Origin: Gymnopus androsaceus JB14
Lineage: Eukaryota > Basidiomycota > Agaricomycetes > Agaricales > Omphalotaceae
Direction: 5' to 3'
Length of the DNA: 64,000 nucleotides
Assembly (NCBI GenBank): GCA_009733575.1
Contig: ML769473.1
Location: forward strand, 153,671-217,670
Part shown: positions 9,541 through 20,720 of the stretch, in pieces
How positions within the stretch are numbered: position 1 is the first letter of the stretch
Layout: each line of letters starts with the position of its first letter
Program-made: the position numbers and the translations under genes
The notes under the pieces: model-generated
Database searches by the model: none
The model's input: only the letters and a program-made list of their open reading frames with translations
Told to the model about the DNA's origin: nothing

Positions 9541-11724
9541 CTAACAATGGATCAAATCAAGAAGCTTTTCTTTGTCCATGCTGGGCACTATCCTGCACTT
9601 GAATGGATGGATATGACTGAAATCGAGGCATTGTAAATAGTAAATCTAACAGTTTAGATCAGTTGAACACACCTTATAATACCAGGTACACTCTTCAATG
9701 ACAAAGGTTCTTCACCATCTAACGGAGTGACCTTGAATGCCGCTAGACTCATTGCCAACGTGATAAATATGGAGGCATCCCCAGCAAACGGCCTAGACGG
9801 TCATATAAATTCAACCATATAGTATATAACTAACGCATGTTGTTTCTTACCAGGACAGATCCTTGAAGTTTCGAAGAGGGCAAAGCTTTCTGAGGTGGGG
9901 TAGTATGAGCAAGAAGAAGTTGAACAAACCTTTTACCAAAGCCAAAAACCATTTCCTTGGGATCTTGCTCTGGAGCATCCCCAAGAAACCTATCGGGATT
10001 GAATTCCATCGGGTTTTTATACACTTTTGGGTCGCGTGTCATGTTCCTATCAATAAGGCTAAGGCTCAAGGTTATGATAAATATATGCTTGGTCTCTGCT
10101 CACCAGATGTTAGCAAAAATGATAGCACCCTTGGGAATGAACATTCCTTCGTGTATATCTTCACGCGCCGTGCAGTGAGGAAGCCCTAAAGCAGGTATCG
10201 CTAAGGTGTCGCCTGAACCAGTGGTTATTCTCAAAGCTTACCGTTGGGAACTACGGCGTGATATCTCATCACTTCTTTGCATACCGCTTCTACATAAGGT
10301 AACCGGTCCCTATCTTCGAACGAGGGAAGCCGGTCCTGTCCAGTAACCGAGTTTAGCTCTGCCTGGGCTCTTTTCTGAGCTTCAGGGAACATGGCCATCG
10401 CGAGAAAGAACACATAAATAGTGACTGCGGTCTGTTAACAATTTAAAGTCAGTAGCGTAACTTGATCATGCTATTCGACGCTTAGGAGAGTGGACGGACG
10501 GTTTCGGATCCAGCTAGAGCAGAAAATTATCAAATGTGTACAAGTCTTGACCATGTAAGATCCAACGATACCACCGAACATTGAACTAGAGGCAATTTTG
10601 AGATCAAATTCTTCCTCAGGTGAAATATTCTGCTTCAACCACTTTGCGGTGAAAGAATCTTCTGCAATCCCTTCTGACTGATTTCGCATACACCATTATT
10701 GCTGGTTTGATGAATTTTCAAGGCCACATACTTACCAACTGTTTTTTCACAAAGTTGAATGGTTCATCAACCAGCGCCCAGTAATCTTTGGCCCAGGCTC
10801 GTCCAATGCGCTTCCATTCGGTGCCCGGGAACCAGTCGGGGACTTTCAGAAGGATAGGCAGCTGGTTAACAAGGAATGATCCCGGAGCAGTAGCACGATT
10901 GAAATTGTCCATCGCAGTATTGGCGAGATTAACAAAGGGATCATTAGACTCTTGCACTTCATAACCGTAAGCGACTCGAAGAATGATAGCACCAGAGTGT
11001 CTGAGTTGGTCATTATTAAATGTTGATGCGTTTTAAGTAGTGACATTGGACGAACTGGAAGCAATGGTCTAGGAGGCTGTCTGGATTATTCAACACGCGT
11101 CTGAGAAATTGTCTGCTTAGATGCTCTTCCTTCGGGAAGAATTCTCGGACCCGAGAATTCCCACCTAGCTCTTGATGGAAGAGACGGCGACAGGACTTGA
11201 GACGATTGTCGTATGGAAGAAACCCCATAGAGTCCTGATATAATTTCACCATAAATATAACATTCCAGAACTTGAAGTGAAATAATGTCATACGCACCCT
11301 CATCTCAATGAGATCCATGGGCATTGGAACATAGGGCCTCTCAGAATAAACGTTGCTCTTCTTCTCAAGCATTTCTTGACAACGCTCGTAGGAGTTGATT
11401 ACAACAATGGTCGTGCCTAGAGAAGAAATTTGAGCTACTCCACTTCAGATTCGTCGTACAACGAGCGTACCGAAAACCGACACTGAAAGAAGATCACCTG
11501 GAAGCCAGCCGGTAACCGTCAAGTTTTGAAGTTAACGAAGCATACTCACCCCATTTTTCGCCCCACTTGGCAAACACTTCCCATTCGTGAGACGTTGGAA
11601 AATCTAGTAGATTCCCAATCAACGGCCAACCTCTGGGCCCAGGAGGCGTGGAAGGCTGTCTTCGCCGTATTAACAAACGTCCAACAAGCAAAGCGCACAC
11701 GGCGATAAGCACTTTCATCAGCAT
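9541..11724 (-). CDS. Cytochrome P450 monooxygenase
   Basis: A haem-thiolate oxygenase of the fungal multi-intron type. The N-terminus is a membrane anchor (KVLIAVCALLVGRLLI) then basic RRR and PPGPRGWPLIGN. The I-helix reads AGSETTAVT across two introns, the K-helix ExxR is in CKEVMRYH, and the haem loop is assembled by splicing as FGFGKRICPG. Inferred exons: 11724-11550, 11497-11471, 11416-11298, 11234-about 11045, 11000-10736, 10677-10575, 10513-10500, 10431-10242, 10185-10104, 10046-9930, 9861-9835, 9792-9673, 9616-9541. Two joins are problematic. No canonical donor near 11045 keeps the frame into 11000, and the consensus GTAAG at 9850 shifts frame whereas a weaker donor at 9834 does not. 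The gene may carry an indel or be decaying. Its substrate is unknown. Confidence 0.8.
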
Positions 11725-12235
11725 AGTGGAACAATCGTATGAAGAGAGAGAGACCAGATCATATTCTGCTGTTCGTACCGCTCTTATACGGAAGAAGTAG
11801 AATCAGAGCTAAGCTATTGGTCGCCTAAAGCAATATGAGAGAGGCGAGAGAACGGCACTATAGACATCATGAGGCATGCCAGAATCTGATATACTAGGCG
11901 GAGAGCAGCCATCACAACAGATTACAACTCGTACTTACTACACATCAGATTGGCAAGTCGCTTGGTGCTTGTGACTAAACCAATATCCGAAAGTCACGGA
12001 ACGTTTGACTCGCCGGAGGATGTTGTTATCATGGATGTACTTGGACAAGGATCTGGAGACTAACGTTGCGACATACCATGCATGGAATGATACTGTAGCG
12101 ATTCGTGTCGATTTTCCCACCAACAGTCGCCAAAAAATCGAGATTCTTCAGCTGCTGCAGAAACAACGGAACGACGGACAGAAAAAAACCAGTTCAACTA
12201 CACCTATTATTACATATTCACTCTAATCTAAGTAC
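11725..12235. other. Intergenic region upstream of the P450
   Basis: It contains no convincing gene; short frames here lack coding character. It is the shared space between the P450 promoter and the 3' end of the CSE1 gene. Confidence 0.4.
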
Positions 12236-15200
12236 TTATATGGAATACCCCGCCGCAGCCAAAGACCCCACAAACGGCTGTATCACGCCGGGATTTCCCC
12301 TCGCCAACAACTGCTTCAACACACCCCCTTGTCTTCTCGAAAATTCGACGACCTGCTCCCCCAAAAACACCTGCGGATCATGCACATACGCTACAGGATC
12401 CACCTCTGCAGACTCTGACGCCGCCAATCTCGAATACGCAGCCTGATACCCTGCCGTCTGTTCTTCAAAGTCGATTTCGGTTATGGCTGCGACGAGAGCG
12501 TCACCCTCGTCGGTGGTACCACTGGTTTTGGTCAAGTACTGGGGTTCGCTGAAGAGTTTGATGAGGGATTCGAGGGCAGCGGGCCTAGTGGAGTAGGATA
12601 GTAAGAATGAGAAAGAGGGTATTATCATGTATATGCAGGCTTACCAGTTTGCCACAGAAGGTTCTTGAATCGAATACTGGCTTTGGAACAGTATACGCGT
12701 CATACCAACCGCAGCCAATTTGCGCTCCTTGTGAGGCATTTTGGGGACCAGAGGGAGCATGAACGTAGTTAATATCTGGGACCATAGCCTTTGAAAGAAA
12801 ACATGAGATATGGTAACGCAAACAGACTGTATTCTCACCTCGGCTGAATTTCCTCAAACGTCGAAATCACATAGTCAGGTCCCAGGTTATCAATGTTCAA
12901 CGCCGCGGTATACAACACAAAGTACGTCAAAAGATGAACAAACTTGTCCGTTTTGTTGCTGTGTAGCCTCGTAAGGATGGTCATGATGACGCCTTTGAAG
13001 TATTGCTTCAAATCAGACCTGCAGCCAACGTTTCATATCTGACATACAAGAGGAAAGAAGAAAGAAAACTCACGGCTTCACATACATCACCACAGCTTGA
13101 AGTAGCTCAAACCCGTGAACGTCATTTATCTTTGATGGAACGAGTCTCTGCTGTATGACCGCAAGTACCGACTGAACCTGTCCTTTAGCGGCCATCTGCG
13201 CTGCATCTCGTGCCAAATACGCTCGTAAGAGTTTAACTAGTCCCGGAATACTACCTTTTTGTTGCCACATAGCTGGTGCGAGGAGGAATGGGAGGAGGGT
13301 GCGGTATGAGTCTGGGACGTTAGAGGGGTGTAGCTCGAGCATTTGGGCGAGTATTTGGAAGACGTAGGGGATATATTCTACAAACGCATTTGTGAGTTTA
13401 TGATCAAAAGAGATAGAGAGATTCGCTTACGGTCAATATCCTGCTGAATGATATATGTGAACGGAGCGAAAAGAACGCCTTCAAAGGTCGGTATCGTCTC
13501 CGGAGACCCAGCCGTTACGAATCTAAACCACGAGTAAGCCTCGAAAAAAATCAATTAGTCGCGTGCACGCACCTCATCAACGCCGACAAACTCTCAAAGA
13601 TATACTGGTCGAATTTGGGATTACTTGGGTTTTTGGAGATAACTCCGAGGATAGCAACAAGTCGGTTGAGTATTTGCTCGTAGCCAGGAGTCAAAGATTG
13701 GCGCGCGGTGATAATTACGCGCATGGTACCTAGAGGGAGAATTTGAGCTCAAGTTGAAGCAGACTGGGCAAAAAAAAAGTACATTTCATCAAATGGTCAT
13801 TCTCCGCCACCTTTTCTGGCGTACCAGCCTTCTCAACCTTGGATAAAAGGATATTGACAATGGTTGCGGCATGTTCACGGATGTCGGCTTGCGAGAATCT
13901 ATGGAAGAAACAAAATGAACAAGAGAGAAGGAAAAAGAATCGTGGCACGCACAAAAGTTTCCCATTGTGTTTGATAAACAGAATTCTATCAATCGTAATC
14001 GCAGCATAGGTATATGTCACGTAGTTGGCCGAGTCCAAGTGCGTAATGAGATTTGGGAGGACGGAGAGGAGTTGAGCTTTGGTGAGCTGCATTCGGAAAG
14101 TATACAGAAACCTTATAGCATCGACCTGTAGAATTGGGTGCACAGATCCCGAGCCAGCTTGGAGGTCCTGATATACATGGTCCGAGAAGAACTTGACAAC
14201 GTCGACTAAGGCGTTGGTCGATGTTACTCCTTGCTGTATATACGTCAAGCCAATCGTATAGAGAAGAGTAAAAGTAAGATACCTGAGTAGTTACCCCACG
14301 CATCGCAACAGCAGTCAACAGATAAATTGCTCCATCCTTGGACTTCCAATTCGTCTCCTTGTTAGCCTCATACTCGGCCAACCCCTTACTAATCCATTCT
14401 CCGACGATTTGGGTCGTTTCGGCCTCGTATCCGCTTGATACTAATGCTTGAAGTACGTCGGCTGCTGCCTGTCTCCTCGTAGCGGTATCCGATACCGCCG
14501 AGGCCAAATCTAAACGTACATACTCCAATGGATCGTCCTCGAACTGCTCCATCTCATGCTCACGTAGCATAGCGTTTGGCACGACTACACCTTCGATAAG
14601 GGTGGATATAATCGAGGGAGCAGAAAAAATCTCTTTGTAGAATCGGGATCGGACGGCGGTAGAGATGAATCGGAGGGATTGGGAGACTAGAATGTCGTCG
14701 GCGATACTTGGGAGACGGTTTGAGCCGACAAGGGACCAGACCAGTTGGATAAAGGTTTCTGTGGCATTGGAGGTTTGGAGAGTTTCAGCGAAAAGTTTAA
14801 TGAAGAGTTCGACGACCTGGAAGATGCGGGTTTTTATTTGGGAGGGAAGGGAAGGGGTTGTGTCGTCTACATCTCCTCGGAGTTGGACTGGATCCCAACT
14901 CATGAGGAGAGGGAGCCAGCCTCCGTTTGCACCGAAGAATTCCATATGGCTGTCTTCAATGGCAGGAGGAAGGTCATGACAAGTGAAATCGTAATAAATA
15001 TCAAGCAGCAGGACCATACACTGCGCCAAAAGCGCGTACTGCTCTTTAGTTTGACCGGGCTGAGGCTGAGTGAGGAGAGCTGCAGTCTGCCTGAATAGCT
15101 GCAAGAAGGGTCCGAGAAACTTTTCAAAGACGAGGTTAATCTCGTTGTAGAGAGTGTCTGTGCGCACGAGGGCGCGCCAATGGCGAAATATAGAGTGGCC

Positions 15201-15735
15201 GGTTTCTAGAACACCGATATTGATGCTGTAGTCGGTTGGAGAGAGGGAGGCGACGAGTTGCTAAAGGAAATGTCAATCGATGTTCTGTGAATAAAGAATG
15301 ATGGACTCACATCGATGAGATCGGCCCAAGGGTCGGGAAAGTCAAGTTCAGCAATCAAGGACACGGCTTCAGCAATCTGAGCTCGTATTGCCTTATCTGT
15401 AGGACTCGATAGAGCCAGCATTGCTGGTACGAGCCCTGATCGTAGAGCTGCTTTGTCTTGTTCCGCAATCGGTTGTACATCCTATAACAAAAGCTGAATG
15501 ATTTCATCGAAGGTAGTTGGAGAGCACGTACATCAGCCCATCTAGATTTCGATATATTCTTCAGATAGATACTCCCAGATAGACGAACGGAGCGATTCTG
15601 GGACTGATCAATGACCAGCCCTAAAAGATGGGAAAGGAAGCCTTGTTGCTCGCTGTACGCGTTGAGATTTTGCTCGGCTTGTTTGCGGGTGGATGGGTCG
15701 AGAGAGGCGAGGAGAAGGTTGGGTAAATCCGCCAT
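12236..15735 (-). CDS. CSE1: Exportin-2 / importin-alpha re-exporter CSE1
   Basis: A karyopherin that returns importin-alpha from nucleus to cytoplasm with RanGTP. The start at 15735 gives ADLPNLLLASLDPSTRKQAEQ, the classic first HEAT repeat and importin-beta N-terminal region; IYLKNISKSRWAD follows. The large exon at about 15167-14280 carries the Cse1 central region (QCMVLLLDIYYDFTCHDLP, LRFISTAVRS, FEDDPLEYVRLDL). The next exons read TNALVDVVKFFSDHV and HPILQVDAIRFLYTFR. Later exons include the C-terminal region (LLARGNPGVIQPFVG) with a stop at 12236. About ten exons appear to join in frame by eye, giving roughly 970 residues as expected. It is essential in yeast, and its clean reading contrasts with broken neighbours. 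Confidence in identity is very high; individual exon edges are less certain. Confidence 0.93.
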
Positions 15736-16165
15736 GACGATCAAGGTAGAGAACAAACGGATCTGGAGGCTGGCGTCAAAAAATTAAATGTCATGTGAGG
15801 GCATCAACTAGGCGCCGCTCATAGCCCTGTTTGCATCTCATCCCGGAATTTTATCACCCATGGACATGAAATACGCGGTCGGGGAGTACTGCGAAATATG
15901 TTACTAAATGGTACGCGTGTTGGTTAGGTTGATGACTCACTGTCTCCATGTCCCTAATTCGTATGTACATTCACTCGAAACGACATCGTTCCGTCGGTAA
16001 GTTTACAGGTGAGGTTTCCAATGGTGCTCGGACAGGTTCCAATCCTTATCCGATCCAGTCTTCCAACCGCCAAAAAAAAGACGGAGCTTTTCTTGTATCA
16101 AAAAGCATCATATCAACTGCGTCGATATATAAATCCAATAGAATCAAGGCTGAAAACTTCAGAAA

Positions 16166-16691
16166 ATGCCAGCTCGAATCTATATCCCATGTGCCAGCGG
16201 CCGTAAACACTCAAGTATTGCCCGATATAGACTGGGAAATAACGCTTTGGCCGCCATCAACGAGCACGGTGGCGAAAAGGTTTGCTTTCTTTTTCCCCTT
16301 CATTTGCTCTTATGCCTCCGCCTGTTGAACGGGACGAGCATAACAGAGTTATAAGCAAAGCTGCCAGAGTCGGAAACCTTCTCGCGCGATCTTTATAATT
16401 GGCTTGATTAAAAACGTTCGATCATCAGCCCTTCCGGGATTCAGTGAGTCTATTAGAGCAGCGCTTGAGCTCAGTAGTGGTGCTACAAGTCCCGTTTTAG
16501 ATAGTGAATGGGAGCGCAAGGAGGTATGAAATAACAATTGCGCTATTACTTAGCCTCTGTGCTCGTAAAACTAAGTATGTACTACATGTTAGGTCATTTC
16601 GGTAAGCATACTGGTCAGAGCCCAGAGAGGGATCTCTCCCTATAACATTCATCCATTCCCACCTCCAAAGACCAAAATCTCGCTACTGTAG
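16166..16691 (+). CDS. Small hypothetical protein, three inferred exons
   Basis: An ATG at 16166 in an AAAATGCC context opens ARIYIPCASGRKHSSIARYR. An intron (GTTTGC...ACAG, about 16280-16350) leads to a second exon in frame through ERKEV. A second possible intron (GTATGAAAT...GTTAG, about 16523-16592) leads to a third stretch ending at a stop at 16691. Each join keeps the frame open, which is some support for a real gene of about 130 residues. No family is recognised and there is no signal peptide. It could also be a chance frame in the space between CSE1 and APC11. Confidence 0.3.
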
Positions 16692-16913
16692 TACACAGCA
16701 GTATGTGCACGACATAGAGCAGGAATTTTGGTGTAAGCAGAGGCTGCAGAAGACTGAGCTGGTTTGGGCCCATTTTTATCTCGATATCTCGAATGACACC
16801 GGAGACAGTGGGCTTTGTCCATGTCCGAGTTACGGTGTTGTGGTTGTATGTGCACGCGAAGGATCGCTTGTCGTGGTTAGATGAAGCTAATCGTGGAGAA
16901 GACCTCGTCGAGG

Positions 16914-17333
16914 TCAGTGTAGATGAAGTGCTTTTTCGCGAGCTGCTCGTGGATGAAGAGCTGGGCTTTCGAGAACTGCTAGATTTCGCCTTGAAGTGAA
17001 ATTTATTAGAGTCGCACTTGAGCCTTTTACTGAGTTTGGTCCTGCTGCAAATTGTGGTGAATTTGGATTGTGATGAGCTGGAAGGGCCGCATCTGGAGTT
17101 ATAGTCGTGAATGGACCGTGTTCTGGTACATCACCCAGCGGTGTTTTGACGGTAGCTTCCATTATTGTAACTGGAGTTGCGACTTCAGATTTAGAAAATA
17201 TCGATTTGGTTTCCGCTGAGGAGCTCAAGTCCTGAGCTAATCGTACTGATGGTGGTAGTTCGCAGGAAGAAGAGACGGGCGAATTTAAGAAAAATACAAG
17301 CTGGGATGAATTATGATACATGAGGATAATCAA
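16914..17333 (-). CDS. Hypothetical 139-residue reading frame
   Basis: A single uninterrupted minus-strand frame just downstream of APC11, starting MIILMYHNSSQLVFFLN, which is weakly signal-like. The body is Ser/Thr/Pro/Ala-rich with no recognisable domain. The opposite strand also has an open frame here (16793-16999), so the coding strand is ambiguous. It could be 3' flanking sequence of APC11 rather than a gene. Confidence 0.25.
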   Translation of the reverse strand: MIILMYHNSSQLVFFLNSPVSSSCELPPSVRLAQDLSSSAETKSIFSKSEVATPVTIMEATVKTPLGDVPEHGPFTTITPDAALPAHHNPNSPQFAAGPNSVKGSSATLINFTSRRNLAVLESPALHPRAAREKALHLH

Positions 17334-17353
17334 GTGGAATGTGTATGGTTATC

Positions 17354-17802
17354 CTAGTCTCGGCTATGATCTGCTGAAGCTGCAGGTTCTTGTGCAGGCG
17401 CGATCTTCCGTTCCGCCGTGACTGATAAAGGGGAGTTAGTTCCGTTGCACGATAGAGAATCGAATTAATAATTACCCCAACTCCTTCTATCCATCGGACA
17501 CTGCTGCTTTGAAGCAGCCGTTCCAATCCACTTGAGTAAACAATGCATATGAAATACATGAGAGCATTCCCCCCAAACTGTGCGTAATAATCAGGAGTTG
17601 GCCAGAACACAATCAGCATAAGATACTCACTCAAAGGACAATCATCTCCCGGTACTTTACACGCGGGACAACATCCTTCATAAGGAACGCGACAAATACC
17701 ACAAACATCTCCTTCATCGTCGTCTCCTTTGTTAGTGTCGTCAGAGACGCTATCCCAGCGCCATTGCGCGACAGCGTGCCAGTTCTTTATCTGGACTTTC
17801 AT
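17354..17802 (-). CDS. APC11: Anaphase-promoting complex subunit 11 (RING-H2)
   Basis: The RING subunit of the APC/C ubiquitin ligase, which recruits the E2 together with the cullin-like subunit APC2. Three exons (17802-17631, 17577-17476, 17421-17354) join in frame to 113 residues, the size expected for a compact APC11. The start KVQIKNWHAVAQWRWD is the conserved N-terminal strand. The zinc ligands follow in CGICRVPYEGCCPACK, then WGECSHVFHMHCLLKWI. The last RING box reads CPMDRRSW, where most orthologues I know have CPMCR. Aspartate serves as a zinc ligand at the equivalent position in Rbx1, so the domain can still be functional. The C-terminal tail is short and basic to acidic. Confidence 0.92.
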
Positions 17803-17941
17803 TGAGTGGTGGTTCAAAGAAGAGAGTTGGAATGGGCGCTTGATGACTCGTGCATGTGCACGTCTGAAACATTGGGCGTCTTTTTTATTACTTTCATAAT
17901 ATCATACCACTATCTGGATTCTGCTAGTTCATTTCTGGAAA

Positions 17942-19078
17942 ATGGTAAACCAACCTCTGAAAATTATCTCCCTCCTAATATGAACCTATCTCTAGTACGC
18001 GGATATCGAAGCACTAGTCCTCTCCGGAGAACTGTTCAATGGTCCTGAACGGTCATCGTCTCCAACTAGATCAGCTTCTCCCTCATCAGACGCTGGATGG
18101 CATGACGAAGAGCTCAAAAACTTTACCGATGAGCCTAAATCTCCTCCGGAAACTACCAATGATCACCAAGAATCCATAGGCATGGGCCCTGGCCGTACCG
18201 GTGTCAAAGGTGTTATTCGTGACAGGGACGAAGCTGAAGGACTGGGCAGACAGAAACGAAATATTGAGATTGAGGAAATGAGACGAAAGATGGAGAAATC
18301 GAATCTAGGAGGTAAAACCTTTCTTGAAGAAGAGAGAGAGAAGGGTCTTGGTGAGAAGGTTGATGATATTGTTGCTAAAGAACGAGAGGAAAGACGAGAT
18401 GTATTTGGCCGTCCAAGAGAAGGAAAATTCGGTCATCTTCGTGAGGTGGATGTCCACAACTACCTAAATGCTGTGGAGAAAGAAGACCGAGGCATTTGGG
18501 TTGTCGTTCATTTATATGAATCGGTAAGTTCGGTGTCTAGTTTCAACGTTGATTGACCTAGCCCCCAATAGTCGTTAGACCGGTGCTTCTCCTCGATGAC
18601 ACGCTCACCCATTTAGCACGTATGTACCCAGATACGAAATTCCTTCGTTGCCGTGCTGCAGCTCTTGGATTCGCCTCTTCCTCAAAACCTAAACCTTCCT
18701 CTACGGCGGCGCGACCATCAAGATCCATCCGAGACGATGACGATGAAGACCCCTTTAATGAGAAAGATGATGAGGACGACGAAGATGACCCCTACCGTGA
18801 AGACGACGTCGACCTCGATATGCTTCCTACCATGCTAGTATACCGTGATGGTGAGCTCGTTCACAATTGGGTTAGGGTTGATTGGGAGGCAGGTGAAGCG
18901 GGGGTCGAAGAGCTTCTTGACAAGTAAGTCTGTCTAATCTCCCATTCTCGCCGTATTTTAAATTTCATTCCATAGATATCATATACTACCTAAAAGCGAT
19001 ACATTCTTTGGACATTTCTCTGTCCCAAGTGATGGAGAAGATGATGATGATTTGATTTGGAGCGATGAAGATAGCTAG
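17942..19078 (+). CDS. Phosducin-like thioredoxin-fold protein
   Basis: A likely chaperonin (CCT) co-factor of the phosducin-like family, which acts in the cytosol on tubulin, actin or G-beta folding. The ATG at 17942 appears to be a 3-nt exon (ATG then GTAAAC), followed by 17996 onward reading YADIEALVLSGELFNG. A helical charged N-terminal domain (EEMRRKMEKSNLGGKTFLEEE) precedes GIWVVVHLYE. The thioredoxin-like core continues as DDTLTHLARMYPDTKFLRCRA, an acidic insert, LPTMLVYRDGELVHNWVRV, and a final exon ending LIWSDEDS. At the join near 18572-18590 the second frame matches SLDRC while the next residues LLDD need a 1-nt shift. So either an alternative donor is used or an indel is present. 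Confidence 0.8.
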
Positions 19079-19244
19079 CTAGTAGTCTATGTGTTCGGAG
19101 TTACTCTGTTTACTTTTTTTCGGATTTGGATTTTGGATATATGTATGTACTAACATATAGAGATTAAGAAAGTTTGAGCATCGGGAACCTTATAAAGGTC
19201 ATTGTAGCGCACAAGCGCCGATAAGTAGTTCTTTCTCTCAACCA

Positions 19245-20474
19245 CCATCACTACCCAACGAGCTTGTAGACTGCATCATCGACAACCTCAACTACTCCAT
19301 CAGATAAAACTACTCTTCACAATTGTAGAGCTTGGTACGCTTCGCAGCGTGGTATATTCCAAGCTCTTGTTCTCGACTCTGGGCTGCCCATTTTTGATCC
19401 AGATGACGATGATTCTATCGATGCAATGCTCGCTACGCATGTTCGATAAAAAGCCAGCTTTCGCGTCGTATGTTCGATGTCTGAAACTGCTGAACCTTTG
19501 GTCCGCGATTACGAGTAGTACCAAGTTTGCCTTGACGGCTGAAGTTATCGTTCGACTCTCCAATATGAAGAAACTCTCACTCCTCAATCTTGACTGGACG
19601 AACTACCTACTTCATTGAGAGTGGCGCTAACTGGCATATTCAGGGCTTCTGCGGTGACTGAAGTCTCCCTCAAGTCCTTTACAATCCTTACGTTCGCGGA
19701 TCTGGCATCTCTACTGAGCTATTCGACGCAACTGAAGGTGCTGAAGTTTGTGCGTATAGTTTGCAATGATTGGAGTGCACCACATCGTGCCGATGCGAGA
19801 CACCATTTACTCTCCAAACGACTGCTTTGAAGATCGTATGAACCATATTTCTTTCAAAGGGGAATGAATAATGATACATGAACTAGGATAGAGTCTGTCA
19901 AAAAGGCTCCAGACCCAATACACCCTGGCAAGCTCCCTCCACATGCGCTATTCCTGACTTGGAAAATTGCGATCGTTGCAGGTTTTTGATGCCGAAGCAG
20001 ATGAGGGTATGATAGCCATTTTGTTGCAGCAAGTTGGTGGTAGTCTTGAAAAGCTGACATTGGAATATGTGCATTCGATGCCAGGTTAGTTCATTATACC
20101 TACTTACTTGTGTTTATGATTCATTTATAATTCTTCCAGATTGGTTTCACTCCCAACATGAAAAGTGTCAAGTAGTCAATATGATGCAAACCTGGAGAGA
20201 GACCCCGGTTCCCTGGATTCTGTCCATGTTCGACCCTCTCCTGAACTCAGATCAGAAGAGATATCGCCTGCAACGTCTGACAATTGACATATTCCTTCAT
20301 CACGCCGAAACACAGTGGGATGAATGGGCTGCATTCGATGCCCTGTTTCAGAAGCAAGAGTTTGACTCCCTCCAAATGGTGACTATCAGCATGTCGAGGG
20401 TTTTGTATATAACAGATGGTCAGGCTGTAGTGGAGAAGCTCAGTGGACAGCTTCCTTTATTGAAAAGATTGTGA
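19245..20474 (+). pseudogene. Decayed F-box/LRR-type gene, paralogue of the one at 30671-31982
   Basis: It starts SLPNELVDCIIDNLNYS, matching PLPNELVECIIDNFDCT of the minus-strand gene near 31980, then meets in-frame stops. Shifted frames carry the same landmarks in the same order: VRCLKLLNLWS, LSNMKKLSLLNLDW, RVALTGIFRASAVTEVSLK, ADLASLLSYSTQLKVLK. At the 3' end come WILSMFDPLLNSDQKRYRLQRL and the final Leu-rich segment. A 126-bp piece copied from the end of the M24 peptidase gene (19826-19951) interrupts it. A late intron (GTTAGT...CCAG, about 20085-20140) is conserved with its paralogue. Not functional as read. Confidence 0.75.
19826..19951 (-). repeat. Copy of the terminal exon and 3' flank of the M24 peptidase gene
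   Basis: This 126-bp stretch matches 22140-22263 in the same orientation with only a few differences (for example CTTTCAAAGG against CTCAAAGG). In the source, it is the last exon of the minus-strand peptidase plus about 70 bp downstream. The match ends within 1 bp of the splice acceptor. Here it sits inside the F-box pseudogene. Confidence 0.8.
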
Positions 20475-20720
20475 AAACTAAAGCTCAGTATGTTTCCAGA
20501 GTAGGCTAGCTGAAACTAGCTGAAAACAACGAACATTGTTCTCTACACTGCCATCCACGTATCTCCTTCTTTCTTTTAATGAAGGAATAGACTTCAAACA
20601 CACTTCAAGCTTAATTAAAGCTTGATTTTTCTTTCCATCGCAACGACCAAAACCCCTCGTTTCAAGGGCATAACATTCGTTTCTCCCTCCCTCTCCCACC
20701 TCTCCATAGTCCCTTCCGAA

